A DNA stretch of 64,000 nt from Pseudomonas alcaliphila JAB1 (GCF_001941865.1 NZ_CP016162.1:2852001-2916000); one strand, 5' to 3'; counted from the stretch's first letter, positions 9,515 to 22,582 are shown. Notes: generated by a model not told the origin, from the letters alone. A program made the numbers and translations.

Positions 9515-10402
9515 TTAGGCCTTCTTGACTTCCCAACCGGTCAGCTCGGCCAGGGCCTTGCCGATGTCAGCCAGGGAACGCACGGTTTTTACACCCGCGT
9601 CCTGCAGGGCGGCGAACTTCTCGTCCGCAGTACCCTTGCCACCGGAGATGATGGCGCCAGCGTGGCCCATGCGCTTGCCCGCAGGTGCTGTAACACCGGC
9701 GATGTAGGAAACTACAGGCTTGGTGACGTTGGCCTTGATGTAGGCCGCCGCTTCTTCTTCAGCCGAACCGCCGATCTCACCGATCATCACGATGGCTTCG
9801 GTCTGCGGGTCTTCCTGGAACAGCTTCAGGATATCGATGAAGTTGGAGCCCGGGATCGGGTCACCGCCGATGCCGACGCAGGTCGACTGGCCGAAGCCGG
9901 CGTCGGTGGTCTGCTTGACAGCTTCGTAGGTCAGGGTGCCGGAACGCGAAACGATACCGACCTTGCCTGGCAGGTGGATGTGACCCGGCATGATGCCGAT
10001 CTTGCACTCGCCCGGAGTGATCACGCCTGGGCAGTTCGGGCCGATCAGGGTCACGCCCAGCTCGTCGCACTTGACCTTGGCATCCAGCATGTCGAGGGTA
10101 GGAATACCCTCGGTGATGCAGACGATCAGCTTGATGCCACCGAAGGCGGCTTCCAGGATCGAGTCCTTGCAGAAAGGAGCCGGTACGTAGATGACCGACG
10201 CGTCAGCGCCGGTGGCTTCTACAGCTTCTTTCACGGTGTTGAACACCGGCAGGCCCAGGTGGGTAGTACCACCTTTGCCCGGAGTCACGCCGCCAACCAT
10301 CTTGGTGCCGTAGGCGATGGCTTGTTCGGAGTGGAAAGTACCTTGCGAGCCGGTGAAGCCCTGGCAGATGACTTTGGTGTCTTTATTGATCAGGACGCTC
10401 AT
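9515..10402 (-). CDS. sucD: Succinyl-CoA synthetase alpha subunit
   Basis: 295 aa. With SucC it converts succinyl-CoA, ADP (or GDP) and phosphate to succinate, CoA and ATP (or GTP) in the TCA cycle. The N-terminal CoA-binding Rossmann domain includes [10 protein letters not shown], and the active-site phosphohistidine is His247 (GKRMGHAGA). The length equals that of the family. The start overlaps the sucC stop by one base (TAATG), so translation is probably coupled to give equal subunits. It is the last gene of the sdh-suc-lpd cluster and is followed by the terminator at 9470-9495. Confidence 0.97.
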   Translation of the reverse strand: MSVLINKDTKVICQGFTGSQGTFHSEQAIAYGTKMVGGVTPGKGGTTHLGLPVFNTVKEAVEATGADASVIYVPAPFCKDSILEAAFGGIKLIVCITEGIPTLDMLDAKVKCDELGVTLIGPNCPGVITPGECKIGIMPGHIHLPGKVGIVSRSGTLTYEAVKQTTDAGFGQSTCVGIGGDPIPGSNFIDILKLFQEDPQTEAIVMIGEIGGSAEEEAAAYIKANVTKPVVSYIAGVTAPAGKRMGHAGAIISGGKGTADEKFAALQDAGVKTVRSLADIGKALAELTGWEVKKA

Positions 10403-11568
10403 TACTTGCCCTCCGCAGCTTTGACGACTTGCTGAGCAGCGTCGGTCAGGCTGGTTGCCGCGATGATGTTCAGGCCGCTTTCAGCCAGGACCTTGGCGCC
10501 CAGCTCAGCGTTGTTACCTTCCAGGCGGACGACCACCGGGATTTTCACGCCGACTTCTTTCACTGCGCCGATGATGCCTTCGGCAATCATGTCGCAACGA
10601 ACGATGCCGCCGAAGATGTTCACCAGAACGGCAGCGACGTTGCTGTCGGACAGGATGATCTTGAAGGCTTCGGTCACGCGCTCTTTGGTTGCGCCGCCAC
10701 CTACGTCGAGGAAGTTGGCTGGCTTGCCGCCGTGCAGGTTGACGATGTCCATGGTACCCATGGCCAGACCGGCACCGTTGACCATGCAGCCGATGTTGCC
10801 TTCCAGGGCCACGTAGTTCAGCTCGAAGCTGGCAGCGTGGGCTTCACGAGGATCGTCTTGCGACGGGTCGTGGAAGGTCTTCAGCTTCGGCTGACGGTAC
10901 ATGGCGTTAGCGTCGATGTTGATCTTCGCGTCCAGGCAGTGCAGGTCGCCGTCGGCCTTGATCACCAGCGGGTTGACTTCCAGCAGAGCCAGATCGTGAT
11001 CCTTGAACAGCTTGGCCAGACCTACGAAGATCTTGGCGAACTGAGCGACCTGCTTGCCTTCCAGACCCAGCTGGAAAGCCAGCTCGCGACCCTGGTACGG
11101 CTGAGCGCCGACCAGCGGATCAATGGTAGCCTTGAGGATCTTCTCAGGGGTTTCGTGGGCCACTTTCTCGATGTCCACGCCACCTTCGGTGGAAGCCATG
11201 AAGACGATGCGACGGCTGGAGCGGTCCACTACAGCGCCCAGGTACAGCTCCTTGGCGATGTCGGTGCAGGATTCGACCAGGATTTTGCTGACCGGCTGAC
11301 CATTGGCGTCAGTCTGGTAAGTCACCAGACGCTTGCCCAGCCAGTTGGCGGCGAAGGCCTTGGCGTCTTCTTTGCTCTTGACCAGCTTTACGCCACCGGC
11401 TTTACCGCGGCCACCAGCGTGGACCTGAGCCTTGACGACCCACTCGCTGCCGCCGATTTTTTCGCAGGCTTCTGCGGCTTCTTCCGGGGTGTCTACCGCG
11501 AAGCCCTTGGATACAGGCAGGCCGTATTCAGCGAACAGCTGCTTACCCTGATACTCGTGAAGATTCAT
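10402..11568 (-). CDS. sucC: Succinyl-CoA synthetase beta subunit (ADP-forming)
   Basis: 388 aa, the usual family length. The ATP-grasp domain at the N-terminus begins [16 protein letters not shown] and includes the nucleotide-binding segment [13 protein letters not shown] (residues 51-63). The C-terminal ligase domain carries GGIVRCD. It supplies the nucleotide site of the SucCD complex. It lies 244 bp downstream of lpd. That gap contains no gene and only a small hairpin (CGAGT/ACTCG), so an internal promoter for sucCD is possible but was not located. Confidence 0.97.
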   Translation of the reverse strand: MNLHEYQGKQLFAEYGLPVSKGFAVDTPEEAAEACEKIGGSEWVVKAQVHAGGRGKAGGVKLVKSKEDAKAFAANWLGKRLVTYQTDANGQPVSKILVESCTDIAKELYLGAVVDRSSRRIVFMASTEGGVDIEKVAHETPEKILKATIDPLVGAQPYQGRELAFQLGLEGKQVAQFAKIFVGLAKLFKDHDLALLEVNPLVIKADGDLHCLDAKINIDANAMYRQPKLKTFHDPSQDDPREAHAASFELNYVALEGNIGCMVNGAGLAMGTMDIVNLHGGKPANFLDVGGGATKERVTEAFKIILSDSNVAAVLVNIFGGIVRCDMIAEGIIGAVKEVGVKIPVVVRLEGNNAELGAKVLAESGLNIIAATSLTDAAQQVVKAAEGK

Positions 11569-11812
11569 GCTTGTCTACCGTCTTCGTTTAGGTATTGCGC
11601 ATTCGGCGCTGTACTTGTGATACCGCGCCACCTGTGACTGCCGAAGCAGTCCGCCGAGCCTTCCGCCGCGAGTCGAACTCGACGCGGGCCACCCGACGTG
11701 GTTCTGCTTGCAAACACCACCGTGGCGATGAGGCGATTACACGACGCCCCGCCTACCACGGCGGCTTACAACAACTACTGCAGTGACCGGACGCTACCGG
11801 CCACTTGCGCAC

Positions 11813-13315
<1,503 letters not shown>

Positions 13316-14542
13316 TTAGATTTCCAGCAGCAGGCGAGCCGGGTCTTCAAGCAAGTTCTTGATGGTCACCAGGAAGGTCACGGCTTCCTTACCATCGATC
13401 AGGCGGTGGTCGTAAGACAGCGCCAGGTACATCATCGGACGGATCACCACCTGACCATTGATCGCCATCGGACGCTGAATGATGTTGTGCATACCCAGGA
13501 TGGCGGCCTGCGGCGGGTTGACGATCGGCGTCGACATCATCGAACCGAAGGTACCACCATTGGTGATGGTGAAGGTGCCGCCGGTCATTTCTTCGATCGA
13601 CAGCTTGCCGTCTTTGGCCTTCTTGCCGAAGGTGGCGATGCCGCTCTCGATTTCAGCCAGGCTCATCTGCTCGGCATTACGCAGTACCGGAACGACCAGA
13701 CCGCGGTCGCTGGACACGGCAACGCCGATGTCGGCGTAGCCGTGGTAAACGATGTCGTTGCCGTCGATCGAGGCGTTGACTGCCGGGAAGCGCTTCAGGG
13801 CTTCGGTGGCGGCCTTGACGAAGAACGACATGAAGCCCAGGCGCACGCCATTGTGGGACTTCTCGAACAGGTCCTTGTACTTCGAACGCAGGGCCATGAC
13901 TTCAGTCATGTCGACTTCGTTGAAGGTGGTCAGCATGGCCATGGAGGACTGGGCCTCGACCAGACGCTCGGCGATCTTGGCGCGCAGGCGAGTCATCGGC
14001 ACACGCTTCTCGGTGCGATCGCCAGTGGCAACGACAGCAGCGGCAGCGGCCGGAGCCGCGGCGGGCTTGGCAGCAGCGGCCGGAGCGTTCTTCTTGGCTT
14101 CGACGGCAGCGACCACGTCTTCCTTGGTCACACGGCCACCTTTGCCGGTGCCGGCGATGCTGTTGGGGTCGATGCCGTTCTCTTCAGCCAGCTTGCGCGC
14201 GGCCGGCGAGAGGATCGCGTCGTCGCCAGCGGCGGCCGGAGCAGCAGCCTGAGCCGGAGCGGCGGCAGCAGCGGGTGCGGCAGCCGGAGCGGCGGCGGCA
14301 GCACCACCTTCGGTCAGCTTGCCCAGCAGCTCGTTGGAGAGAACGGTGTCGCCTTCGTTCTTGATGATTTCAGCCAGAACACCATCGGCCTCGGCCAGTA
14401 CTTCGATCACGACCTTGTCGGTTTCGATGTCGACGATCAGCTCATCGCGCTTGACCGCTTCGCCCGGCTTCTTGTGCCAGGTGGCCACGGTGCCGTCGGC
14501 AACCGATTCCGGGAAGGTTGGGGCTTTGATCTCGATAGCCAT
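13316..14542 (-). CDS. sucB: 2-oxoglutarate dehydrogenase E2, dihydrolipoyl succinyltransferase
   Basis: 408 aa. Transfers the succinyl group from E1 to CoA and forms the core of the complex. The N-terminal lipoyl domain has the lipoylated lysine at 43 (ETDKVVIE). An Ala/Pro linker runs from about 82 to 115 ([10 protein letters not shown] pattern). Next come the peripheral E3-binding domain (about 118-155, [12 protein letters not shown]), a second Ala-rich linker, and the catalytic domain with [13 protein letters not shown] near the C-terminus, which supplies the active-site His. The ATG at 14542 has AAGGAA upstream and gives the family N-terminus. The frame is open 14 codons further up, but that part is leader. 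It is flanked by hairpins on both sides. Confidence 0.97.
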   Translation of the reverse strand: MAIEIKAPTFPESVADGTVATWHKKPGEAVKRDELIVDIETDKVVIEVLAEADGVLAEIIKNEGDTVLSNELLGKLTEGGAAAAAPAAAPAAAAAPAQAAAPAAAGDDAILSPAARKLAEENGIDPNSIAGTGKGGRVTKEDVVAAVEAKKNAPAAAAKPAAAPAAAAAVVATGDRTEKRVPMTRLRAKIAERLVEAQSSMAMLTTFNEVDMTEVMALRSKYKDLFEKSHNGVRLGFMSFFVKAATEALKRFPAVNASIDGNDIVYHGYADIGVAVSSDRGLVVPVLRNAEQMSLAEIESGIATFGKKAKDGKLSIEEMTGGTFTITNGGTFGSMMSTPIVNPPQAAILGMHNIIQRPMAINGQVVIRPMMYLALSYDHRLIDGKEAVTFLVTIKNLLEDPARLLLEI

Positions 14543-14570
14543 TGTATGCGTTTCCTTAAATTCGGTTTTA

Positions 14571-14598
14571 CCGCCAGGTGGCACCTGCCACCTGGCGG
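14571..14598. other. Perfect 13-bp hairpin between sucA and sucB
   Basis: The arms CCGCCAGGTGGCA and TGCCACCTGGCGG enclose only 2 nt, in the 65-bp sucA-sucB gap. On the message it is followed by UAAAACC, not a U-tract. It would be very stable and could pause RNase or polymerase, setting the ratio of E1 to E2. Confidence 0.75.
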
Positions 14599-14607
14599 AT
14601 GAAGGCG

Positions 14608-17439
14608 TTAAACAGTAAAGGCGTCCTGCAGCAGTTTTTCCTGCTGCTCGGCGTGCATCGACGCATAACCGCAGGCTGGCGCTGCCGACGCATCACGACC
14701 GGCGTACTCCAGGAACAGCGACTTCTTGTGCGCGGTAGCGACGCGACGCATGTGGTGCTGGCTGCAGTACCAAGCGCCTTGGTTCATCGGCTCTTCCTGA
14801 CACCAGACGATGTGCTTGAGGTTCTTGTACGGCGCCAGCGCCTCGGCCAGATCGTCTTCCGGAAACGGATAGAGCTGCTCGATACGAATGATGGCGATGT
14901 CTTCACGACCCTCGGCACGACGTTTTTCCAGCAGGTCGTAGTAGACCTTGCCGCTGCACAGCACCAGACGCTCGACCTTTTTCGGGTCCAGCGAATCGAT
15001 CTCGCCGATCACTGTCTGGAAGGAGCCTTCGGCCAGATCTTCCAGGGTCGAGATGGCCAATTTGTGACGCAGCAGCGACTTGGGGGTCAGTACCACCAGC
15101 GGCTTGCGCAGCGGACGGATCACCTGGCGACGCAGCATGTGATAGACCTGCGCCGGGGTGGTCGGTACGCATACCTGCATGTTGTGCTCGGCACAGAGTT
15201 GCAGATAACGCTCCAGACGCGCCGAGCTGTGCTCAGGCCCCTGCCCTTCATAGCCGTGCGGCAGCAGAACGGTCAGACCGCAGAGACGGCCCCACTTGGT
15301 CTCGCCGCTGGAAATGAACTGGTCGAATACCACCTGGGCACCGTTGGCGAAATCGCCGAACTGGGCTTCCCAGATCACCAGCGCGTTCGGCGTGGTGGTG
15401 GCATAGCCGTATTCGAACGCTAGTACCGCTTCCTCGGAGAGGTAAGAGTCGTACAGTTCGAACTTCGGCTGACCGTCGTACAGGTTCTTCAGAGGAACGT
15501 AGGTCGAGGCATCCTTCTGGTTGTGCAGTACCGCGTGACGGTGCGAGAAGGTGCCGCGGCCGATGTCCTGACCGGTCATGCGGATCGGATGACCTTCGAC
15601 CAGCAGAGTGGCGTAAGCCATGGTCTCGGCGAAGCCCCAGTTGATCGGCAAGCCGCCCGCGCCCATCTTCTGACGGTCTTCGAGGATCTTCGCCACCTGA
15701 CGCTGAACCAGGAAGCCTTCGGGGATTTCCAGCAGCTTGGAAGACAGATCCTGCAGGGTCTTCAGATCGAAACGGGTGTCGTGACGCGCGGTCCAGGCAT
15801 GGCCCAGGTAAGGACGCCAGTCGACGAACAGCTCCTTGTTGGGCTCCTTGACCAGGCTCTTGACCACGTGCTGACCGTTGTCCAGCGCGGTGCGGTACTC
15901 GTCGATCTTGGCCTGCACGTCGTCGCTGCTCAGCACGCCGGCGGCAATCAGTGCATCGGCGTACAGCTCACGGGTGGTGCGCTGCTTGGCGATCTGCTGG
16001 TACATCAGCGGCTGAGTGCCATTCGGCTCGTCGGCCTCGTTGTGACCACGACGGCGGTAGCAGACCAGGTCGATGACCACGTCGCGCTTGTACTGCATGC
16101 GGTAATCGACAGCCAGCTGAGTCACGAACAGCACGGCTTCCGGATCGTCGCCGTTCACATGGAAGATCGGCGCCTGGATCATCTTCGCCACGTCGGTCGC
16201 GTACTCGGTGGAGCGCGCATCCAGCGGGTTGCTGATGGTGAAGCCGACCTGGTTGTTGATCACGATGTGGATAGTGCCGCCAGTCTTGTAGCCGCGGGTC
16301 TGCGACATCTGGAAGGTTTCCATGACCACGCCCTGACCGGCGAAAGCCGCGTCACCGTGGATGGAAATCGGCAGTACCTTGTCGCCAGTGGCGTCACTGC
16401 GACGATCCTGACGAGCACGCACCGAGCCCTCGACCACCGGCGAAACGATTTCCAGGTGCGAGGGGTTGAACGCCAGCGCCAGGTGCACTTCGCCACCGGC
16501 AGTCATGACGTTGGAGGAAAAGCCCTGGTGGTACTTCACGTCACCGGACGACAGACCTTCGGTCTTCTTGCCTTCGAACTCGTCGAACAGGTCGCGCGGG
16601 TTCTTGCCGAAGGTGTTGACCAGAACGTTCAGGCGGCCGCGGTGGGCCATGCCGATGACCACTTCCTTGGTGCCGTAGGAGCCGGAGCGCTGGATGATTT
16701 CGTCCAGCAGCGGGATCAGGCTCTCGCCACCCTCCAGGCCGAAACGCTTGGTGCCCGGGTATTTGGTACCCAGGTACTTTTCCAGGCCTTCGGCAGCGGT
16801 GACGCGCTCGAGCACATGCGCCTGCACCTCGGCAGAAAACTGCGGACGACCGCGCACGCTTTCCAGGCGCTGGGCGAACCAGTTGCGCTGGCCGGAATCG
16901 ACGATGTGGGTGAACTCGGCACCGATGGTGCGACAATATGTCTGCTGCAGCGCATCGCGGATTTCGCGTAGCGTTGCCTCTTCCTTGCCGATATACAGCT
17001 CGCCAGTGCGGAATGTGGTGTCCAGATCCGCGTCGGTCAGGCCGTAGTGATTGATCGACAGGTCAGACGGCGCAGTGCGCACCCACAGACCCAGAGGGTC
17101 GAGCTGGGCGGCCTGATGGCCACGCATGCGGTAGGCCTGGATCAAGCGCAGCACTTCCACCTGCTTCTTTTCGTGCTCGCTGCTGACGGCCCCGGCGGAA
17201 ACCGGCTGGGCACGACGCGAATTCTTGGCGAGCAGGACGAAATGATCGCGAATGGTCGAATGCGATACGTCCGTTGCAGCGCTGCCGTCGGTCGGCAACT
17301 TCTGGAAGTAAGTGCGCCACTCTTCTGGCACAGCGTTGGGATCGTGCAGGTAAAGCTCGTAGAGCTCTTCCACGTAGGCAGCGTTGCCACCGGATAGGTG
17401 GGCACTGTCCCACATGCGCTGCATCACGCTTTCTTGCAT
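14608..17439 (-). CDS. sucA: 2-oxoglutarate dehydrogenase E1
   Basis: 943 aa, the family length. Thiamine-diphosphate enzyme that decarboxylates 2-oxoglutarate and passes the succinyl group to the lipoyl arm of SucB. The thiamine-binding region [10 protein letters not shown]...NNQVGFT lies in the middle of the protein. The N-terminal segment ([21 protein letters not shown]) is the part that docks E1 to the core. The start at 17439 has a GAGGGTG-type ribosome site about 9 nt upstream. It lies 249 bp downstream of sdhB. That gap has a 7-bp GAGCCGC/GCGGCTC hairpin (17598-17624), and I saw no convincing promoter in it, so sucA may be read through from sdhC or from an unlocated internal promoter. 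Confidence 0.97.
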   Translation of the reverse strand: MQESVMQRMWDSAHLSGGNAAYVEELYELYLHDPNAVPEEWRTYFQKLPTDGSAATDVSHSTIRDHFVLLAKNSRRAQPVSAGAVSSEHEKKQVEVLRLIQAYRMRGHQAAQLDPLGLWVRTAPSDLSINHYGLTDADLDTTFRTGELYIGKEEATLREIRDALQQTYCRTIGAEFTHIVDSGQRNWFAQRLESVRGRPQFSAEVQAHVLERVTAAEGLEKYLGTKYPGTKRFGLEGGESLIPLLDEIIQRSGSYGTKEVVIGMAHRGRLNVLVNTFGKNPRDLFDEFEGKKTEGLSSGDVKYHQGFSSNVMTAGGEVHLALAFNPSHLEIVSPVVEGSVRARQDRRSDATGDKVLPISIHGDAAFAGQGVVMETFQMSQTRGYKTGGTIHIVINNQVGFTISNPLDARSTEYATDVAKMIQAPIFHVNGDDPEAVLFVTQLAVDYRMQYKRDVVIDLVCYRRRGHNEADEPNGTQPLMYQQIAKQRTTRELYADALIAAGVLSSDDVQAKIDEYRTALDNGQHVVKSLVKEPNKELFVDWRPYLGHAWTARHDTRFDLKTLQDLSSKLLEIPEGFLVQRQVAKILEDRQKMGAGGLPINWGFAETMAYATLLVEGHPIRMTGQDIGRGTFSHRHAVLHNQKDASTYVPLKNLYDGQPKFELYDSYLSEEAVLAFEYGYATTTPNALVIWEAQFGDFANGAQVVFDQFISSGETKWGRLCGLTVLLPHGYEGQGPEHSSARLERYLQLCAEHNMQVCVPTTPAQVYHMLRRQVIRPLRKPLVVLTPKSLLRHKLAISTLEDLAEGSFQTVIGEIDSLDPKKVERLVLCSGKVYYDLLEKRRAEGREDIAIIRIEQLYPFPEDDLAEALAPYKNLKHIVWCQEEPMNQGAWYCSQHHMRRVATAHKKSLFLEYAGRDASAAPACGYASMHAEQQEKLLQDAFTV

Positions 17440-17688
17440 GCTTGGTCACCCTCGGTAAGGGGACACCACCGGCGCGAATACCGCATGGTCCTGATCAAAG
17501 TCATGATGCTGCGACTCGGATAAAGCCACTTGGGTTCCCGCAGATAGTCCGGGTACCAGCCCGGATGCCCCTGCTGGTCGTCATATTTTTCGAGTATGAG
17601 CCGCGGCTTTGTGGGCTGCGGCTCTGGCTTTACTGCGAGGCCGACCTGAGCCGGACTCGCAGGTGTTACAGGTATAGCAACTTGCGAA

Positions 17689-18396
17689 TCAGGTACCGCT
17701 CTGCAGCAGCATGTTACGCACGTGGCCGATCGCCTTGGTCGGGTTCAGACCCTTGGGGCAGACGTTCACGCAGTTCATGATGCCGCGGCAACGGAACACA
17801 CTGAACGGATCGTCCAGCGAGGCCAGACGCTCAGCGGTCTTGGTGTCACGGCTGTCGGCCAGGAAGCGATAGGCCTGCAGCAGTGCAGCGGGACCGAGGA
17901 ACTTGTCAGGGTTCCACCAGAACGACGGGCAGCTGGTCGAGCAGCATGCGCACAGAATGCACTCGTACAGACCGTCGAGCTTCTCGCGCTCTTCCGGAGT
18001 CTGCAGACGTTCGATGGCCGGAGCCGGCGTATCGTTCTGCAGGAACGGCTGCACCTTCTCGTACTGCTTGTAGAAGATGCTCATGTCGACGACCAGGTCA
18101 CGAATGACCGGCAGGCCCGGCAACGGACGAATCACCAGCTTGCCGCCCTTGAGGCCGGCAGCGGAGATCGGCGTGATACAGGCCAGGCCGTTCTTGCCGT
18201 TGATGTTCATGCCGTCGGAACCACACACGCCTTCACGGCAGGAACGACGGTAGGAGAAGCCTTCATCCTGTTCCTTGATCAGCGCCAGCACGTCGAGGAC
18301 CATGATGTCCTTGCCGCCGGTGTCGACCTGGAAGTCCTGCATGAACGGAGCAGCGTCCTTCTCCGGGTTGTAGCGATAAACACTGACTTGCAACAT
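17689..18396 (-). CDS. sdhB: Succinate dehydrogenase iron-sulfur subunit
   Basis: 235 aa. Carries electrons from the SdhA flavin to ubiquinone. It shows the three cluster motifs in order: CREGVCGSDG...C for [2Fe-2S], CILCACC for [4Fe-4S] with its last Cys in CPKGLNP, and CRGIMNCVNVC for [3Fe-4S]. The ATG at 18396 is preferred over a GTG three codons upstream, because AAGGGTG stands 6 nt before it and the length then matches the Pseudomonas family. It starts 11 bp after the sdhA stop in the sdhCDAB operon. Confidence 0.97.
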   Translation of the reverse strand: MLQVSVYRYNPEKDAAPFMQDFQVDTGGKDIMVLDVLALIKEQDEGFSYRRSCREGVCGSDGMNINGKNGLACITPISAAGLKGGKLVIRPLPGLPVIRDLVVDMSIFYKQYEKVQPFLQNDTPAPAIERLQTPEEREKLDGLYECILCACCSTSCPSFWWNPDKFLGPAALLQAYRFLADSRDTKTAERLASLDDPFSVFRCRGIMNCVNVCPKGLNPTKAIGHVRNMLLQSGT

Positions 18397-18407
18397 ATCA
18401 GTCACCC

Positions 18408-20180
18408 TTAATAAGTCCGAACCTTGGGTTCAAATGCCGGAACGGTCTTCGGCGCGAAGTTGACATCACGCTTGGCAACGCGCTTCTCGCCTGGGAAGTA
18501 CAGGGAGTGGCACAGCCAATTCTGGTCATCGCGCTCCTCGAAGTCTTCACGAGCGTGGGCACCACGGGACTCTTTACGAGCCTCGGCGGCAACCGCAGTC
18601 GCTTCAGCCACTTCGAGCAGGTTTTGCAGTTCCAGCGCTTCGATACGCGCAGTGTTGAACGCCTGGCTCTTGTCCGCGATTTTGACTTTCGCGATGCGCT
18701 CACGCAGGTCGGCCAGTTGTTGGATGCCCTTCTGCATGTATTCGCCAGTACGGAATACACCGAAGTAGTTCTGCATGCACTGTTGCAGTTCTTTACGCAA
18801 CGGGGCGACGTCTTCACCGCTGCTGCGCTCGTTGACACCAGCCAGACGCGACAGCGACTGTTCGATGTCGGTTTCGCTGGCACCACGGACTTCCACGCCT
18901 TCTTTCAGCGCTTTTTCCAGGTGCAGGCCAGCGGCGCGGCCGAATACCACCAGGTCGAGCAGCGAGTTGCCGCCCAGACGGTTGGCACCGTGTACCGATA
19001 CGCACGCCACTTCACCTACAGCGAACAGACCTTCGATGATCTTGTCGTTGCCGTTGGCATCCTGAGTGATGGCCTGGCCATGAATGTTGGTCGGCACGCC
19101 GCCCATCATGTAGTGGCAGGTCGGGATCACCGGGACCGGAGCGACGACCGGGTCGACGTGAGCGAAAGTCTTGGACAGTTCGCAGATACCCGGCAGACGG
19201 CTGTGCAGCACTTCTTCGCCGAGGTGGTCGAGCTTGAGCAGTACGTGGTCCTTGTCCGGGCCACAGCCGTTGCCGGCGATGACTTCCTTGACCATGGAAC
19301 GGGCAACTACGTCGCGACCAGCCAGGTCTTTGGCGTTCGGCGCATAACGCTCCATGAAACGCTCGCCATGGGCGTTGATCAGGTAACCACCCTCGCCACG
19401 GCAACCTTCGGTGACCAGTACACCAGCGCCGGCGATACCGGTCGGGTGGAACTGCCACATTTCGATGTCCTGCACCGGCACACCGGCACGCAGGGCCATG
19501 CCCACGCCGTCACCGGTATTGATCAGGGCGTTGGTGGTGGAGGCGTAGATACGACCAGCACCGCCGGTGGCCAGAACCACGGCCTTGGAGCGGATGTAGA
19601 CGGTTTCGCCAGTCTCGATGCAGATGGCGATGACGCCGACGATGGCGCCGTCCTGATTCTTCACCAGGTCAACCGCGTACCACTCGTTGAGGAACGAGGT
19701 GCCGGCTTTCAGGTTGGCCTGATACAGGGTGTGCAGCAGTGCGTGACCGGTACGGTCAGCAGCAGCGCAGGTACGGGCAGCCTGAGTCGGGTTATCCGGC
19801 CCCTTGGACTGACCACCGAACGGACGCTGATAGATGCGGCCCTGCTCGGTACGGGAGAACGGCAGCCCCATGTGCTCGAGCTCGAACACCGCTTCCGGGC
19901 CGACGGAGCACATGTATTCGATAGCGTCCTGGTCACCGATGTAGTCGGAACCCTTGACAGTATCGTACATATGCCAGCGCCAATCATCGTTCGGATCGGC
20001 CGAAGCGATGGCGCAGGTGATGCCACCCTGAGCGGAAACGGTGTGCGAACGAGTCGGGAACACCTTGGTGACCACGGCTGTCTTGTGACCGCCCTGGGCC
20101 AGTTGCAGCGCAGCACGCATGCCGGCGCCGCCGCCACCCACAATGATGGCGTCATAGGAAAGAGTACGGATGCTAGCCAT
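18408..20180 (-). CDS. sdhA: Succinate dehydrogenase flavoprotein subunit
   Basis: 590 aa. Oxidises succinate to fumarate. The FAD-binding [10 protein letters not shown] lies at 15-24. His46 in [11 protein letters not shown] is the family's covalent FAD attachment site. The catalytic segment [21 protein letters not shown], with its reactive Arg residues, lies in the middle, and the C-terminal region [14 protein letters not shown] ([15 protein letters not shown]) matches the family. The start is 3 bp after the sdhD stop, indicating one transcript. It forms the soluble head of complex II with SdhB on the membrane anchor SdhCD. Confidence 0.97.
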   Translation of the reverse strand: MASIRTLSYDAIIVGGGGAGMRAALQLAQGGHKTAVVTKVFPTRSHTVSAQGGITCAIASADPNDDWRWHMYDTVKGSDYIGDQDAIEYMCSVGPEAVFELEHMGLPFSRTEQGRIYQRPFGGQSKGPDNPTQAARTCAAADRTGHALLHTLYQANLKAGTSFLNEWYAVDLVKNQDGAIVGVIAICIETGETVYIRSKAVVLATGGAGRIYASTTNALINTGDGVGMALRAGVPVQDIEMWQFHPTGIAGAGVLVTEGCRGEGGYLINAHGERFMERYAPNAKDLAGRDVVARSMVKEVIAGNGCGPDKDHVLLKLDHLGEEVLHSRLPGICELSKTFAHVDPVVAPVPVIPTCHYMMGGVPTNIHGQAITQDANGNDKIIEGLFAVGEVACVSVHGANRLGGNSLLDLVVFGRAAGLHLEKALKEGVEVRGASETDIEQSLSRLAGVNERSSGEDVAPLRKELQQCMQNYFGVFRTGEYMQKGIQQLADLRERIAKVKIADKSQAFNTARIEALELQNLLEVAEATAVAAEARKESRGAHAREDFEERDDQNWLCHSLYFPGEKRVAKRDVNFAPKTVPAFEPKVRTY

Positions 20181-20183
20181 GAA

Positions 20184-20552
20184 TCAGAAACCCCACAGAA
20201 TCTGCACGCCCCAGACGAACATCGTGAACATGGCGATGCCACACACGGCCTGGAACAGGAAACGCACACCAGTCGCCCACTTGCCCAGCGCCATCGGCGT
20301 CAGGTAGTCGGTGGAGATGGTCCACATGCCAACCCAGGCGTGCACGCTCAGCGCTACAAGAGCCAGCAGACTGAAGATACGCATTGCGGCATGCGAGAAC
20401 AGACCATGCCATTCGGCGTAGCCCATACCTGGATTACAGATCACATAGCCCAGCAGAAACAGCGTGTAAGCCGCGAGAACGACCGCAGAAACGCGCTGAG
20501 CCATCCAGTCATAGAGGCCCGAACGCGAGAAATTCGTGACATTAGTTACCAT
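20184..20552 (-). CDS. sdhD: Succinate dehydrogenase membrane anchor subunit D
   Basis: 122 aa with three membrane helices (about 20-40, 58-80 and 95-117). Part of the quinone and haem b site of complex II. The N-terminus MVTNVTNFSRSGLYDWMAQR is the Pseudomonas SdhD type and holds the Ser/Arg/Asp cluster near the quinone site. The ATG at 20552 lies inside the last codons of sdhC, so the genes overlap by 7 bp and translation is probably coupled. Confidence 0.95.
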   Translation of the reverse strand: MVTNVTNFSRSGLYDWMAQRVSAVVLAAYTLFLLGYVICNPGMGYAEWHGLFSHAAMRIFSLLALVALSVHAWVGMWTISTDYLTPMALGKWATGVRFLFQAVCGIAMFTMFVWGVQILWGF

Positions 20553-20920
20553 ATCCACACCCCCAGCAGCACGATCACGACCGCCGAGACGGCGATGACG
20601 ATTTGCGAGCCCAGCTTGCCGCCTTCCAGCGTCTCACCGATGCCCATGTCCATGATCAAGTGGCGTACACCGGCCACCAGGTGGTACAGCAGAGCGGACA
20701 ACAGACCCCAGATCACGAACTTGGCCAGCGGACTGGTCAGGCATTCTTTCACCTGGGCGAAGCCCTCCTCGGAGGTCAACGACTTGTCGAGGCCAAACAG
20801 CAGAATGGCGATACCGACAAAGAGGATGACACCGGAGATACGGTGAAGAATGGACGTGTAAGCGGTGATCGGAAGCTTGATAGTCCGAAGGTCTAGGTTT
20901 ACAGGTCGTTGGCTATTCAC
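20546..20920 (-). CDS. sdhC: Succinate dehydrogenase cytochrome b556 subunit C
   Basis: 124 aa from a GTG at 20920. Three membrane helices. Motifs RPVNLDL (near the start), SILHRISG (with the quinone-site Ser/Arg) and LYHLVAGVRHLIMD (haem ligand His) are typical of SdhC. No ATG gives a family-like N-terminus: the frame is open to 21001, but that part is untranslated leader by comparison with known SdhC. No strong ribosome site is seen before the GTG, so the start is moderately certain. It is the first gene of the operon, about 127 nt downstream of the predicted transcription start, a long leader. Confidence 0.93.
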   Translation of the reverse strand: MNSQRPVNLDLRTIKLPITAYTSILHRISGVILFVGIAILLFGLDKSLTSEEGFAQVKECLTSPLAKFVIWGLLSALLYHLVAGVRHLIMDMGIGETLEGGKLGSQIVIAVSAVVIVLLGVWIW

Positions 20921-21053
20921 GGCTTTTTTATCACACTGAGAGCCCCTAACGATCAGGGCAAAGTTGTTGGGAAGCGCACTGGCAAGGTACCCATCACCCA
21001 ATGAGTGACAACCGCCATGACACGGCCCTAAAGCCTGTGGCGGTCGGCCGCAG

Positions 21054-21082
21054 AGTATAGACAGTTAGCAGACTAATGACAA
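21054..21082 (-). promoter_or_regulatory. Sigma70 promoter for sdhCDAB
   Basis: Read on the minus strand: TTGTCA (21077-21082), a 17-bp spacer and TATACT (21054-21059). Both boxes are one or two bases from consensus at the ideal spacing. Transcription would begin near 21047 and leave a leader of about 127 nt before the GTG. Confidence 0.65.
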
Positions 21083-21196
21083 TGCAATGCCCTCCCCCAA
21101 AAAGCGCATTGCAGCCTTTAAACAAATGGCGTAAATAGCGCCCTTTTTTCGTTGAAAATACCGTTCAAACCCTTCTACTGCCTGGGTTCTCGCAAA

Positions 21197-21224
21197 TTGA
21201 CTTTCGGATTTATCCCACTATAGT
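21197..21224 (+). promoter_or_regulatory. Sigma70 promoter for gltA
   Basis: TTGACT (21197-21202), a 16-bp spacer and TATAGT (21219-21224), giving a start near 21231 and a leader of about 50 nt. The -10 lies within the small palindrome ACTATAGT. Confidence 0.65.
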
Positions 21225-21283
21225 GGTGCGGGCCCTGCGTGGGGGGCTGTCTGATGATTTCAAGCATAACTAGGAGGCCACAT

Positions 21284-22567
21284 ATGGCTGACAAAAAAGC
21301 GCAGTTGATCATCGAGGGCAATGCCCCCGTCGAACTGCCCGTTCTGACCGGCACTGTTGGTCCCGATGTAATCGATGTGCGGAGCCTGACCGCCACGGGT
21401 CGGTTCACATTTGATCCTGGTTTCATGTCGACCGCCTCTTGCGAGTCGAAGATCACCTATATCGACGGCGACCAAGGGATCCTGCTGCACCGCGGCTATC
21501 CCATCGAGCAGCTCGCCGAGCAATCCGACTACCTGGAAACCTGCTACCTGCTGCTCAATGGCGAACTGCCGAGCAAGGAAGAAAAGGCCCAGTTCGTCAG
21601 CACCATCAAGAACCACACCATGGTTCATGAGCAACTGAAGACCTTCTTCAACGGCTTCCGCCGCGATGCCCACCCGATGGCCATCATGTGCGGCGTAGTT
21701 GGCGCCCTGTCCGCGTTCTATCACGACTCGCTGGACATCAATAACCCGCAGCACCGCGAAGTGTCTGCCATGCGCCTGGTGGCCAAGATGCCGACCATCG
21801 CCGCCATGACCTACAAGTACTCCATGGGCCAGCCCATGATGTACCCGCGCAATGACCTGAATTACGCGGAAAACTTCCTGCACATGATGTTCAACACCCC
21901 GTGCGAGATCAAACCGATCAGCCCGGTGCTGGCCAAGGCGATGGACAAGATCTTCATCCTCCACGCCGACCATGAGCAGAACGCCTCCACCTCCACCGTA
22001 CGCCTGGCTGGCTCCTCGGGCGCCAACCCGTTCGCCTGTATCGCAGCTGGTATCGCCGCGCTGTGGGGCCCGGCACACGGCGGCGCCAACGAAGCCGTAC
22101 TGGCCATGCTCGACGAGATCGGTGACGTTTCGAACATCGACAAGTTCATCGCCAAGGCCAAGGACAAGAACGACCCGTTCAAGCTGATGGGCTTCGGTCA
22201 CCGCGTGTACAAGAACCGCGACCCGCGCGCCACCGTGATGAAGCAGACCTGCGACGAAGTCCTCGGCGAGCTGGGCATCACCAATGACCCGCAGCTGGAA
22301 CTGGCCATGCGCCTGGAAGAGATCGCCCTGACCGATCCCTACTTCAAAGAGCGCAACCTGTACCCGAACGTCGACTTCTACTCGGGCATCATCCTCAAGG
22401 CCATCGGCATTCCGACCTCGATGTTCACCGTTATCTTCGCCCTGGCACGTACCGTGGGCTGGATCTCGCACTGGAAGGAAATGCTCTCGGGTCCGTACAA
22501 GATTGGCCGCCCGCGCCAGCTGTACACCGGTTACGAGCAGCGCGATCTGCCGACCAACCGCGACTGA
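21284..22567 (+). CDS. gltA: Citrate synthase (type II)
   Basis: 427 aa. Condenses oxaloacetate and acetyl-CoA to citrate, the entry step of the TCA cycle. The ATG at 21284 follows GGAGG by 7 nt and gives the family start [10 protein letters not shown]. The catalytic His/Asp motifs are present: [26 protein letters not shown] and [13 protein letters not shown], with the late Asp in YPNVDFYSG. The N-terminal small domain is typical of the NADH-sensitive hexameric enzyme of Gram-negative bacteria. It is transcribed away from sdhCDAB, so the two halves of the cycle start from one control region. A strong terminator follows. Confidence 0.98.
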   Translation: MADKKAQLIIEGNAPVELPVLTGTVGPDVIDVRSLTATGRFTFDPGFMSTASCESKITYIDGDQGILLHRGYPIEQLAEQSDYLETCYLLLNGELPSKEEKAQFVSTIKNHTMVHEQLKTFFNGFRRDAHPMAIMCGVVGALSAFYHDSLDINNPQHREVSAMRLVAKMPTIAAMTYKYSMGQPMMYPRNDLNYAENFLHMMFNTPCEIKPISPVLAKAMDKIFILHADHEQNASTSTVRLAGSSGANPFACIAAGIAALWGPAHGGANEAVLAMLDEIGDVSNIDKFIAKAKDKNDPFKLMGFGHRVYKNRDPRATVMKQTCDEVLGELGITNDPQLELAMRLEEIALTDPYFKERNLYPNVDFYSGIILKAIGIPTSMFTVIFALARTVGWISHWKEMLSGPYKIGRPRQLYTGYEQRDLPTNRD

Positions 22568-22582
22568 TAGCACCGCGAGACG

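Larger units (their letters stand above)
20921..21283. promoter_or_regulatory. Divergent control region between sdhC and gltA
   Basis: A 363-bp region without a gene. It holds the predicted sdhC promoter (minus strand) and the gltA promoter (plus strand), with their -35 boxes 114 bp apart, and a long sdhC leader. An A/T-rich stretch (about 21090-21180) lies between the promoters, a likely place for regulator binding, but no specific operator was recognised. Confidence 0.6.

Noticed and set aside
18507..20846. A 779-codon open frame on the plus strand opposite sdhA and sdhC
   Set aside because: High GC leaves long antisense frames open. The minus-strand sdh genes explain the region fully, and the antisense protein shows no family pattern.
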